DNA from: Ancylostoma caninum
Taxonomy: Eukaryota; Nematoda; Chromadorea; Rhabditida; Ancylostomatidae
Assembly (NCBI GenBank): GCA_037903475.1
Contig: JBAJFG010000384.1
Span: 1,743,001 to 1,807,000, forward strand
DNA: 64,000 bases
Direction of reading: 5' to 3'
In this document: piece after piece, positions 54,630-64,000 of the stretch
Position numbering within the stretch: position 1 is the stretch's first letter
Layout of the letters: each line of letters starts with the position of its first letter
Made by a program: the position numbers and the translations under genes
Notes under the pieces: model-generated
What the model saw: only the letters and a program-made list of their open reading frames with translations
Told to the model about the DNA's origin: nothing
The model's database searches: none

Positions 54630-55869
54630 GCAATTTGCTCCAGGGGTTCTGAGTTTCTAGAACATGAAGTAATTTTGGGAGCCTTTCACCTTCCTTTCCC
54701 ACCAACGACCGTCTTGTTTTCCAGTCAAGAAGTTTTGCTAAGCAGCTAAATCCTCGTCCTTCCAGAACTACATTAGTTCTCAACCGTCGATGATCCTTTC
54801 TACGGAACGAAAACAATGCTGAGGGCACTCCGTGGTATTAACGAGCGCAGCTCCAGGAGTGGGTATAATACACCAAAAGTGGGAGTCTGGTGAGGCCGGC
54901 GCGAGGAACCGTGAGAACTTAGTCCATATATAGGGTTGCTTCTATTTTTACTGACAATGAGGATGGTTTTGTGGGTATTGTGGTACTAGTATATCGACAA
55001 TAGAAGTAACACCTACAGCTAAAAAGAAGACTCGATTGGCAAGAACGGTGTCTAGGCAAAAGAGATTGGAAAAGGCTGAGAATCAGGCTTCACTTCATTT
55101 TATACGACGGTTTACCAGGTAGAAAACAGCCAAACTCCGCAACTCACAGTGGGTTTTCGATCGCAACGTCTTGTTTTGCCTAGCTTCATTTATTTTTGTA
55201 TGTTCTGCTTAATTTCCTGGTAAACCTCATAATTTCCTCTGCCGCACTTTTTTTGGAATTCAGGTAGAAAACAAGGCAGTAAATTTGCAAGAGGTGCGCT
55301 AAGGATGAGCTCTACTGCACATGGCCCAACATTGCTTCCGAATGAAACAATACTGCCCCACCTAGAGGTGCAGCGCAGTACAACTCATTTGTTCAGCAGA
55401 ATTTGAGGGAGAGATTTGCAAGGACTCTCGAAATTCCTTGAGAGTGCTATCTGTCCTGGACAAAATACAAATGTGGGAGACCGATCGTCGATTTCAGACA
55501 CCGTGCGGGTGTAGCGCGGTCCAATGCTAGAGGTTGAGAGGGCGCGTGCTGCGTCGCCTTGTCGCTTATGTATGTACGTACGGAGCAGTGAAGGGCGCAG
55601 AGGTACGGTGGTGGTTAGGGGGGGGGGGGTGGATGAGGAAGAGAGTAAGGCACAAAAATGCATTATAAAACAGTGAAAAATTCTGTGTTGGCTTAGCCAT
55701 AATCGTTTTCTCTTATTATTATTTCATGAATGCTTGTTTTAATATTAGAAGAAATACTTTCAGTAATTTCATTTTTCCATCCGTGTCCCCAAAGCAGAGG
55801 AGTCCCGAATTTTTTTTTTTACCTCCCTCCGTGGCTGAGCATATACATGGAGCACTAGTTCTGCAGCTA
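54630..55869. other. Spacer without supported gene
   Basis: Short open frames only. A poly-G tract lies at 55618-55629. The string CCATCCGTGTCCCCAAAGCA at ~55778-55797 resembles the interior of the hAT MITE at 58.6 kb (CCATCTGGGTCCCCAAAGCG), suggesting a decayed relative. Confidence 0.4.
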
Positions 55870-56089
55870 CTGTCTGTTCCACTAATCTTGCATACTGGAC
55901 AATGTCCAAGATGAGGTAAGTCCCGCCACGTCGTCATATTCCTTATCATGTTGGAATTCCTTTTCATGTTGGAGGTGAGCCAAACATTGCTACAAGTTCC
56001 GCCACGTTCCATGATAAGGAATATGACGACGTGGCGGGGCTTACCTCATCTTGGAGCTCGTCCAATATGCAAGATTAGTGAAACAGACA
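55870..56089. repeat. Long inverted repeat, ~82 bp arms
   Basis: Left arm CTGTCTGTTCCACTAATCTT through AAGATGAGGTAAGTCCCGCC to TCATATTCCTTATCATG, mirrored at 56013-56089. About seven mismatches; ~58 bp loop. The superfamily is not evident; flanking bases CTA/CAA do not give a clear target duplication. Confidence 0.75.
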
Positions 56090-56649
56090 ATACATCCGTC
56101 ACAGTGGCGCTTCTCACAATTACGAGTTACATCCGAATTACCGTACACAAAATAACCCCGATTTTACACCTTAGTAATAATTCTTTCCTCCGATCCAAGC
56201 ACTGCTGCGAATAGATACGGTGGTAGAGCGCTATGGTTCCTGGTGTGGACAATTGTAGCTGGGAGCATTGAGCGCAGTTTTTGTGGACAAAAGGGTATTG
56301 AGAAGAAAACACCCTGGTTCAGACAAAGCCAGTCGAGACGAAATTTTGCAAAACAATGCGAGACCACAGATCTCATAGACGATGAAGGCGCGTGGCAGTT
56401 TATCTGCGACCAAAGTTGCGGTGATTCCACTAAAGCAGCCAAACGAGTCTCAGGGATTGCTGTAGCCGAGAAGCGCTACATTCGATAGCTTCTTGCACTT
56501 GGAGTAGGACGGGGATCCGGAAAGCTGCTGAAAAAATACTTGTCAGATTCGAGTGGAGAAATTCGAGCAGATTTCGCTCATTCTTCCTGCATTTTTTCGG
56601 AAATTAAAAAAAACACGAGTAGTAAGTAGAGTTTTGACCGAATCGAAAA

Positions 56650-56880
56650 AATTCGAATATTTATTCGAATGTTCGAATATTCGAAAATTCGGAAGCTCCA
56701 AAAAATTCGAAAGTTCGAACATTCGAAAATTCGGAGGTCCCTAAAAATTCGAAAGTTCGAATATTCGAAAATTCGATGGCCTCGCGATATTCGAAAATTC
56801 GAATATTCGAAAATTCGAGTGCCCGGGATTATTCGAAAATTCGAATATTCGAAAATTTTAGGCTGAAAATTCGAATATTT
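56650..56880 (+). repeat. TTCGAATATTCGAA tandem array, left
   Basis: About five ~43 bp units of AAAAATTCGAAAGTTCGAAT and ATTCGAAAATTCG followed by a 6-9 base variable linker (GAAGCTCC, GAGGTCCC, ATGGCCTCG, AGTGCCCGG). Each unit is internally palindromic. The minus-strand frame of 151 codons over it is an artefact. Confidence 0.85.
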
Positions 56881-57927
56881 GGAGTTGTTTTGCGTCGCAA
56901 CTGTTATTTCAGTTCCATTTCCTCGCTGAAGAACCATTTCAATTGAAACCCCAGTCCAACTTCTGATTTCAACCTCAATTTTCCCAATTACCTGCTCGTA
57001 TCTTTGCACGCATTCGAAAGCAACCAACTGCATTTGAAAGCTTTGAAACTGCGATCCTGCGAGGTATACGACATTGGCGACGAAGATCTCTCCGGTGAAA
57101 CCTATGTATGTATCTTTCTAGACATTTGAGAAACCAGCAGTTTCAACTATACTTCTGATTATTCAAGCCTTTCCTCCAGAACTATGTAAGTGAACTGCAA
57201 ACTATAATATAAAATTTTGCACGGCATTCCTCCTTATATTTAGCCGATTTCCAACTACTGCTTCATTGAAACTCTTCCTAAGTACATAATCGTTAGTTGT
57301 GGAATTCAGAGATCACACAAAATCTTGAGATCCTCTTATTAACCTTTTTGCACAAACATACTCCGATTTCTTGTTAAAGAAGTTCTGTTGGTTTTGACAT
57401 CCAACAAGCATGCAGTTGGACCGGATAAACCGAAGTAATAATGAGGAACGGGGTAACAGGCAGTGTTTTTTTTTATATCGCTGACGCTTTTTTGTTGATA
57501 GCTGTAAGCTCATTCATGATCAAGGTAACTGAACCACTGTACCCAACATTATTTTTATCGCGTCAAAACCTCTACATTCACTACCATGGCTCGTTTTGTT
57601 GAACTACAACACATAGATACTAAAGCGAAAGCCTTTTCACGGACGATGGGTTTCATCCACTCTTCGATCTTTAATGATGGTTACAGACCTCAAGTGAGAT
57701 AGGCGTTCTTAAGCTTAGGAGTTTCAACCAGTTGCAATTCTAAAACCAATAAGGACCAACTCCACAGCAACACAAGCTTCCACTCATGAGAAGGTTGTGA
57801 GAAATTCCAAAACGGCGAATGAAACTCACTACCCGAGAAGTTCCATGCCCGTTGTGATGGGCAAACATATCGCCTTGTTCGCCTTCATGCATGGGTACAA
57901 AATGTTTTTACCAAATGGAATGTTGTT

Positions 57928-58160
57928 CGAATAAATATTCGAACATTCGAATATTCGAAAATTCGGTGTTTCGCAAAAATTCGAAAATTCGAATACTCAA
58001 AAATTTGGGGATCCCTAGAAATTCGAAAATTCGAATATTCTAATATTCGGTGGGTTCAGAAAATTCAAAAGTTCGAATATTCGAACATTCGATGGTTCGC
58101 AAAAATTCGGAAATTCGAATATCCAAAAATTCGGGGGCCCCCAAGAATTCGAAAAATATT
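57928..58160 (+). repeat. TTCGAATATTCGAA tandem array, right
   Basis: A second array of about five similar units in the same orientation, 1.05 kb to the right, with other linkers (GTGTTTCGC, GGGATCCCT, GTGGGTTC, ATGGTTCGC, GGGGCCCCC). Outer flanks TAGAGTTTTGACC (left) and TAAAACTCTAATAG (right) are inverse to each other. Confidence 0.85.
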
Positions 58161-58386
58161 TTCGAATGTAAAACTCTAATAGTAAGCAGTTTTGCTAGTG
58201 TTTGATAATTCTTGACGATTCACGCAGAATTCACTTGGATTTATACGAAAAATAAATGAGTACCGCTCGATTTCGTAGTCCATGTAAATTCGGGCAGATT
58301 TTGCGTGTTTTTCTTTTATTCTTCTTGTATTTGTTTTTCATCAATTTCTCCTTCACTTTCAAATATGTCTAAAAATCCACACATAG

Positions 58387-58671
58387 GTTCACGCCAGTGG
58401 CGGACGCAGGGGGGGGACGGGGTGCGCCCCCCCCCCGAGAATGGGTCGCCAAATTTTCGAACTTACTTTATAATACAAATAAAAATCTTGTATTGGTTTG
58501 TTTTTAATTGTTTATTTTTATTATCATTTCTGATATAATTTTTATTTATTATTTACCATTATAATTAATATTTTTATTAATTTTATTTTCCATCTGGGTC
58601 CCCAAAGCGGCTGAGACCCCACTTCCCCCCCCCCCTCCCGCCCACTTTCTACGTCCGCCACTGGTTCACGC
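58387..58671. mobile_element. hAT-type MITE with perfect 8 bp target duplication
   Basis: The element 58395-58663 begins CAGTGGCGGACGCAGG and ends CTACGTCCGCCACTG, and is bracketed by GTTCACGC on both sides (58387-58394 and 58664-58671). CAGTGGCGGA termini with an 8 bp duplication are diagnostic of the hAT superfamily. It is 269 bp, G/C-run rich near both ends and AT-rich in the middle, without transposase. The intact duplication means a recent insertion. Confidence 0.92.
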
Positions 58672-58679
58672 CTATGCTA

Positions 58680-59420
58680 CCATTCGTGCATGCTGGCAAT
58701 ATGTAGGTAGCATTGCTGCACCATTCAATTCATACTTTTTCCAACAATATTCCCCCTATTTTCGGGCGGAGTACGCAGAATTCGCTAATTTTTTACACAA
58801 TTACGTATGGTCTATTAGCTCACAGATGGCGCCTGATCTGAAATTGTCTGCAATTACGACTTTGCCTGCAGAATGCGTCTGGAAGGATATTTTAGCGGAT
58901 GGCAGTGGGAAAACATAAGAATGGAAGGAACCACACCATATGGATATCAAAAAAGTGCAAAAAATAGATCGGTTAGCCTAAAAATGGGGAAGTCGTAGTT
59001 GCGGACAAAGTCACATCGGGCGCCCTCTGTGAGCTAATAGACTGTACGTGTATTTTCCAGAGAAGAACATGTCCCATATGTAGTCACCCTCATTTCCCAC
59101 TCCGCCTCCTCACGTTTGCCAGACCTGCGTCGAGTACCGGTACAGTGTCTCTACCAATTTGAAGCCTGCATGGAAAAGTAGTTCCACCGCTGACCGCAGG
59201 GAAGCTGGGGGAGTTTTTGCTTTTATTCTATGAGCTCTACCTGACCAGTGAAAAAAAGCAAGATTTTCACTGATGCCAAGTGCAAGCCAGTCGAAGCTGC
59301 ACCATTTCATTAATTATTTTCCAAGAAGAATAAGCTAAAAGTTGCAAGTATTCACGCGCCATCGCAACTGTGCTTGAAGGCAGGGGTCCACCTCATTTTC
59401 GTAGTTCAGCTAACAGCAGA
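58680..59420. other. Spacer with inverted string
   Basis: CTATTAGCTCACAGAtGGCG (58810) is inverse to CGCCCTCTGTGAGCTAATAG (59021-59040), marking a ~230 bp foldback element with arms starting near TACGTATGGTC and GACTGTACGT. No gene is supported; the 66-codon minus frame at 59110-59310 has no recognisable content. Confidence 0.5.
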
Positions 59421-59429
59421 TTCTGCATC

Positions 59430-59656
59430 TACTCGGCGCGATGGTTCCAACGGTATACATAAATTGTCTCAGAATGGTCTATAAACCCGTCTTCCAGGAC
59501 GGGGTCTGTAACAGTTTGCCAACCCGAGTTGACATGTGAAGCCGTTGATCTTATCGATTGGACACGCCAAGACTCGTTGACCGACGCGGCAGCCGTGGCA
59601 GGCAGCCAGCACTGCTTGGAGCGATCCGCGAGGCACAGTCTATAACTGAGTCTCAC
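59430..59656 (-). other. Open minus-strand segment, repeat or exon
   Basis: The frame includes SKQCWLPATAAASVNESWRV and QSIRSTASHVNSGWQTVTDP then VLEDGFIDHSETIY before a possible donor GTATAC. Third positions are G/C-rich. It may be an exon of the long minus-strand gene or part of a dispersed repeat; I cannot tell. Confidence 0.25.
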
Positions 59657-60463
59657 GGCGAGCGCGTGCGATCACGTGCTAGTCCCCCTACGTCTGCGCT
59701 CTAGAAAATTTTGTTGCACTACCATGATTTATATAAGAGAGATGTTGGTAAATCCAACAAGCAGAACGAGGCCCTCTGCCTTTAAGGAATACATTCATTG
59801 ACAATACCCCATTATCTAAGGAGGTTTCATATCCAAATGACTTCAGAGAGATCCCTTTGGGCAGCCTAACACATACTTACACCTGAATGGAAAAGCAAAC
59901 GAGGAGGAGAAAAGCTGTGTGATCAGTGAGGCAGATCTGTTCACTTGCGGGACTCAGTAGACCCGAATAATTTCCCATCGTGGATAGAGGAAGATAAACC
60001 TTAAACAACCACGGTACGGCGGCATTTTATTATGAAATCGAGAATTGGAAACAACAAAGAAGAGAGTAGGCTAAAGTGACTCGAGCGGGTCCCGAAGTGG
60101 CTGTGGTGGAAGCAGTCTTTAGAGTGCACTCTGAGTGACTACCCCTCGTAAGAGAGGAAAGATTATGAATAATTGTCAGTTTTATTTCACTCGCAATCGT
60201 TTTCTATTGTTTTTGCGGCCCTTGACTGAAAATGAATGTTGTAAGCATAAGAGAACCCGTGCAGGTCAACCGAGAACGACAGAAGTGAAGTAAGTGGGAA
60301 GTGTGGATGCGCAGGCATATACAGTAGATGATGCGGCGCGTGCCAGCGCATCGAGATTGTCATATGGACATCAAGGGCTCACCATTTTGGACGATCATTC
60401 ATCAATTCCCTCAAAACAGAGATAACTGCTATGAAAGTATAAGCAAAGGGTCAAAGCGCTCAC

Positions 60464-60607
60464 CGGACGTCGACTGGCCGGCAGGGCGAAGCTGGACAGT
60501 CTGCGAACTCGCGAGATGTACGACGTGGCATCGGAGCTGGCTGCTGCGAGCAGGTGTTGCAGGACCTTGGTGTTGTGCATCTGTGGCATCTCCTGAAGGA
60601 AGAAGTA
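60464..60607 (-). CDS. Candidate exon at the right end of the long minus-strand gene
   Basis: Acceptor ACTTCTTTCAG and donor CCG|GTGAGC enclose exactly 48 codons in phase: YFFLQEMPQMHNTKVLQHLL then AAASSDATSYISRVRRLSSF and ALPASRRP. Helical first half (VLQHLLAAASS), then a basic serine-containing stretch (RVRRLSS) that looks like a kinase site. The strong splice signals and third-position bias make this one of the best of the series. Family not recognised. Confidence 0.48.
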
Positions 60608-60779
60608 CTGAAAGAAGTTCAAAGACTGGACCCAGATAGTCACAGAGGCAAGAGAGAGTTCCAGCAATAGCAGTCGCCCGAGAGTTGTTGCCTTAGACGT
60701 ATCAGCTTAAGTTGATCGATGCTGTTTGCGTGCTTGGTAACGTCTATTATCCGAAAGACCTCTCACTCTTTTAGTACAG

Positions 60780-60945
60780 CTTTGGAAATGCAATTCATGG
60801 GTGTTGGGGCTACAGATACCAAAGCACACAAGGGAGGGGCAGGAGGCCCGGCTCGCAGATAGGAATGAAACCTCTCTGGCTTGAATCTTTGTTTGAGTAG
60901 GTGCTACACTATGTATTTCATTATTGAGCTTGACTTCAAAAAAAA
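60780..60945 (-). repeat. SINE 3' body, inverted copy
   Basis: On the minus strand this reads GAAGTCAAGCTCAATAATGA, AATACATAGTGTAGCACCTA and CTCAAACAAAGATTCAAGCC, matching the body of the SINE at 60985-61170 in the opposite orientation. The two face each other across ~40 bp. Confidence 0.7.
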
Positions 60946-60964
60946 AAAATAGAAATCTCACCAC

Positions 60965-61170
60965 ATCACTACGTGCTCCATCAGAAAGTGGCCGAGTGGG
61001 GAAGATACTGGACTGTAAGGAAGAGTGTCGAGGGTTCGAAGCCTGCCATGATCGCTTTGCACTCGTGTTTTTTTTTTTGTTTATTGGAGTCGAGGGCAGT
61101 AATGAAATACATGCTGTAGCACCTACTCAAACAAAGACTCAAGTCAGATAGCTTTCATTTCGATCTGCTG
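60965..61170 (+). mobile_element. tRNA-Ser-derived SINE
   Basis: The head contains a Pol III A box (GTGGCCGAGTGG at ~60987) and a B box (GGTTCGAAGCC at ~61033), spaced as in a class II tRNA, with GGACTGTAA where a serine-tRNA anticodon arm would be. The stems no longer pair properly, so it is not a working tRNA. A poly-T run and the shared body (ATGAAATACATGCTGTAGCA, CCTACTCAAACAAAGACTCA) follow. The same body occurs inverted at 60780-60945. Confidence 0.7.
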
Positions 61171-61209
61171 GCCTGGCCTCTTACACCCACCCCCCCCCCC
61201 CCCCCATCC

Positions 61210-63135
61210 CCCACCTTGTCAGCTGATTCTTAGCGGAACTACCGAAACATCGCTGGCGTTTTGATGCAAGGCTCAGTGGAGCATGCTGTTGAAAATCGTG
61301 GAACTCTCAGTCAATACAGGGAATATCCAGGGGATCTTAAGGAAATCACCAGGAATAAGCCGGCAATGGTTCCTTTCGATTATTATTAAGTGAATATAGC
61401 AATGTCTAACGCGACCATAGGGGTGATGAGGGCCGCGACGCGCTCTCTGCTCTACCATCGATTAGGGGGGGGGGGGGGTTATGAAAGGTACTATCAAAAA
61501 TTGTGCTTTGCTCACTGAAGTGTTCCAGAAATTGAAATGATGCCGAAAGTTCCTCTTATTTCGAGAGACTTCTCAAGATTTTTAGAGCTTGCGGAGGACT
61601 TAGGAAACGCACTCGGTTCTTCTTGCAGCATTGCAGCACTTTTTCGATGTTTTCAGACGACTAGCAACATATAAAAATTACGGCGACCGCACGACTTTCT
61701 CCTTTTGACCGTGGTTGTCGGCTCTCACTACGTATATAGTTCTTTCACAAAGTATGCCACAGCATCTATCGCGCCAGTCACTTTCCAATTCCTGTCTGTA
61801 TTAGCTGTAGACGCATTACTTTTGCGGCAAGCTTTGTAGCAGTGTGAGATGCGGAAACGGAATACCAAATCACAACTAGAATTTATGACCAAAAGGGGAT
61901 CGACAGGAATTTCTGAGGGGTTCTAAGGGAAAAAGTTCTGTCTTCAGCTCCTAAGAGAGCGACTTGTGGGTTGTGGATATTTTATTTTGAATACTGTAAC
62001 AGATTTTTAATTTTTTTCGCTTCAGAAATGCTTAAAATATGTATGTGTTCGGTGGGATTTAAGCGACACTTTCTTCACAGTCTAATACTTTTCAGATCAC
62101 TTCGAACAAATTCAAATTCCGAGGGTTCTGTCTTTCTCTATCTGAACTAGAACTATGTATGTACCCTAATAGATCCGAAGGTTGACTTTCTGACACGCAA
62201 CTTATTGTTAGCTTTCATGCTTTGATTCTTACGTAGAAAATACAGAGGAGTGCAGCATCACAGAAGTTTCTTGAAGCATCCATGAAGAGATTGTGACAAC
62301 ACCGCAATCGCGAGCTCTGTTTTTGTAATTACAGTCTCGTTTGCTTTACAGGATGCATCCTGGGCTGGGATCTGTAACATGAACGCAAAACCAGCTAAAC
62401 CAGGTTATGAAACCAACATTTATTTCTTCGCGTCTACCCTACACTACGGAGTCTTTAGGATGGCCACTCACACCAACCATCGTTGGTTTGCGTGGTTTAG
62501 GTTTAATTTCCTTTTCTTTCAGCCTTGTGGGAGTACGGAGCAAAACAATGCATGACATCCCGAATTCTGGATTCGGAAGCCCTAATCTGTAAGGAATTTG
62601 AAGTAGAAAATTGATGAATATTCTGGGTTAAAAATCACGAAGGCATGACCGAGAAAACCAGGTTGGTAAGAAAAACCAGGTACCGATCAAAACCAGGTTC
62701 GATAACGTGCGTCTTTTGAAATTACATATTAGAAGGGATAGTCTTTCGCATCGTTGGCTCGCTCGATCAGCGTTTCAGGAATCCCAGCTCAATCGTTACA
62801 GGACTCCCTAAACTCCAAATGAGAAGAAATTCAGGCAGCAAAGAGCAGTAAATTCAATACCACTTCTGAGCCCCAATAAACCACTTTAACTGTGTTAAAC
62901 GAAGAATTGCGGACGAAACTTCTTGTGGAAGATTGTTGGCTCTGAATAGAGCTCAGTTTGGATTGTTTTCTCGTCGCGATGAGCACATCTCTTGTTTTGT
63001 GCAATTGCAGGCGAGGTCTCTTTTTATGGCTGACTTGCAAATGTCGCTTAATGACGCGAATGTTGGCGAGGCACTGATGATTGCTGCGCAAAACGCTTAA
63101 CAAATGAGCTGCTGTAATGAACTACATGTAAATAA
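61210..63135. other. Spacer without supported gene
   Basis: Poly-C (61190-61205) and poly-G (61467-61478) tracts, then AT-rich DNA. AAACCAGGTT strings at ~62392, 62657, 62676 and 62690 are short repeats. Minus frame 62831-63103 has no recognisable content. Confidence 0.4.
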
Positions 63136-63648
63136 GGTAGCGGAGAGCTCGGGAGGGAGCGCGAGCCGAAGCCCTTCCCGCTCACGTGTGTGGGCTCGGC
63201 CGTCCTGGCTGATTGGCAAACCTTGCAAACGAAATCAACGCAATCGCTGTTGTCGGTGCCGTTTAGCGACGGTAATCGGCCAGTTCAGCATGAATTTAAT
63301 AATACGCAGAGCCTAAGCTGTTTGTATGCTTCGTTTTCGGGCATTTCTGAAAAGGAGATTAGAACAAGTTCGCTGTGGGCTCAGAAACTCTCACAACTTG
63401 TGTGCAACATCACAGCAAGTGTACGAGACAGCAGTAATTCCTATCTTCTGCCCAAAAGTCCTCTTGGAATGTTACACCTGGCATGCAAAACAGGTCTCTC
63501 ATTTCTCGTGAAGTCCTCTCTTGAAGAAAATGGCTTCTATGTCGTGGTGAGCAGTACTTTGGTGTCAGTCGTGGAACAACCAACCGCTGATCAAGAAATA
63601 GAAATATCCTCTGGAATATGGACTGACATCGAGTGTCATTCTCTTTGA
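63136..63648 (+). CDS. Candidate plus-strand coding segment (171 codons)
   Basis: The frame is open from just after TAA (63133-63135) to TGA at 63648. It reads GELGREREPKPFPLTCVGSA, VLADWQTLQTKSTQSLLSVP, then FSDGNRPVQHEFNNTQSLSC and onwards. The first ~35 codons have strongly G/C-biased third positions, the rest do not, so a donor may lie inside. No ATG near the start, and GTAG at 63137 may be an acceptor. No family recognised. A chance open frame is the alternative. Confidence 0.25.
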   Translation, partial: GSGELGREREPKPFPLTCVGSAVLADWQTLQTKSTQSLLSVPFSDGNRPVQHEFNNTQSLSCLYASFSGISEKEIRTSSLWAQKLSQLVCNITASVRDSSNSYLLPKSPLGMLHLACKTGLSFLVKSSLEENGFYVVVSSTLVSVVEQPTADQEIEISSGIWTDIECHSL

Positions 63649-64000
63649 AAACCCTTCAGATTCCATTGCCTGGACACGGATGAGTTGTGGGAAATAACGC
63701 GTTCTCCACGTCCATAAGTCTAACGGAAAACTATGTCATCTATCAAGTAATCTAGCAGTTATCAGAAAGTGAGCGGAATGGTCAGATTAGCCAAGGAAGA
63801 TGCGATTGGAATTCTCATGGAAGTCTCTTTTTTACTTCCTAACAGCTGCCGAAACAGGACCACTTTTTAAAGTTGTCTCAGCGCGCCTCAACAGTGCAGT
63901 TACAGGCGGTGTAGTCTGGAGAAGGACCTCCTGCGCCAATGTGACCTACAATATTCAGCTTCCTACTTCAATTCTCATTCTCATTACACATCCTTACCCA

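Noticed and set aside
56578..57033. 151-codon minus frame rich in FEYSNFRI
   Set aside because: Produced by the TTCGAA tandem repeat; low complexity.
60985..61050. A serine tRNA gene
   Set aside because: A and B boxes are present but acceptor and anticodon stems do not pair, and it continues into a shared SINE body.

Overview
This window is a piece of nematode chromosome, most likely from a strongylid (hookworm-type) worm. The two recognisable conserved genes have many short exons, long introns, and nematode-style acceptors (TTTCAG, or a tolerated TTNAAG). One start codon is preceded by a likely trans-splice acceptor. The intergenic and intronic DNA is packed with small TA-flanked mariner/Tc1 derivatives, inverted-repeat elements, a Penelope-like retroelement and satellites, as is typical of large hookworm genomes. 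There is no operon of prokaryotic type, no CRISPR array and no rRNA. The species call is an inference.

Layout. (1) 1-2074, plus strand: the 3' two thirds of arx-3, encoding ARPC1, the WD-repeat subunit of the Arp2/3 actin-nucleating complex; its 5' exons lie off the left edge. (2) 4948-10795, plus strand: a complete ten-exon rpn-11, encoding the JAMM deubiquitinase of the 26S proteasome lid, with the E-HxH-D zinc site intact. (3) 11349-13130: a Penelope-like element, one reverse-transcriptase-bearing copy joined head-to-head to a 5'-truncated copy, so the block is a ~493 bp-arm inverted repeat with possible hammerhead-like motifs near both outer ends. (4) 13440-16230: transposon debris, including a ~430 bp MITE that has a second copy at 52.6 kb. 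(5) 17648-21529, minus strand: a four-exon gene for a 212-residue multi-pass membrane protein of unknown function. (6) 22.2-60.6 kb: mostly repeats (a ~118 bp satellite, an 824 bp pure CA tract, a degenerate ~60 bp minisatellite, a mariner deletion derivative, paired TTCGAA arrays, a hAT MITE with a perfect 8 bp target duplication, and a tRNA-Ser-derived SINE), interrupted by short GC-rich segments with splice signals on the minus strand.

Those minus-strand segments may be exons of one very long gene. It would enter from the right edge or near 60.6 kb and end with a TAG at 22271, about 740 bp upstream of the membrane-protein gene. Two segment pairs have compatible splice phases, but none of the products was recognised, so each is reported with low to moderate confidence. 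A few similar segments on the plus strand are given lower confidence.

Functionally, arx-3 (actin) and rpn-11 (proteasome) are housekeeping neighbours with no obvious shared pathway. The remainder is best read as gene-poor, transposon-rich DNA with large introns.
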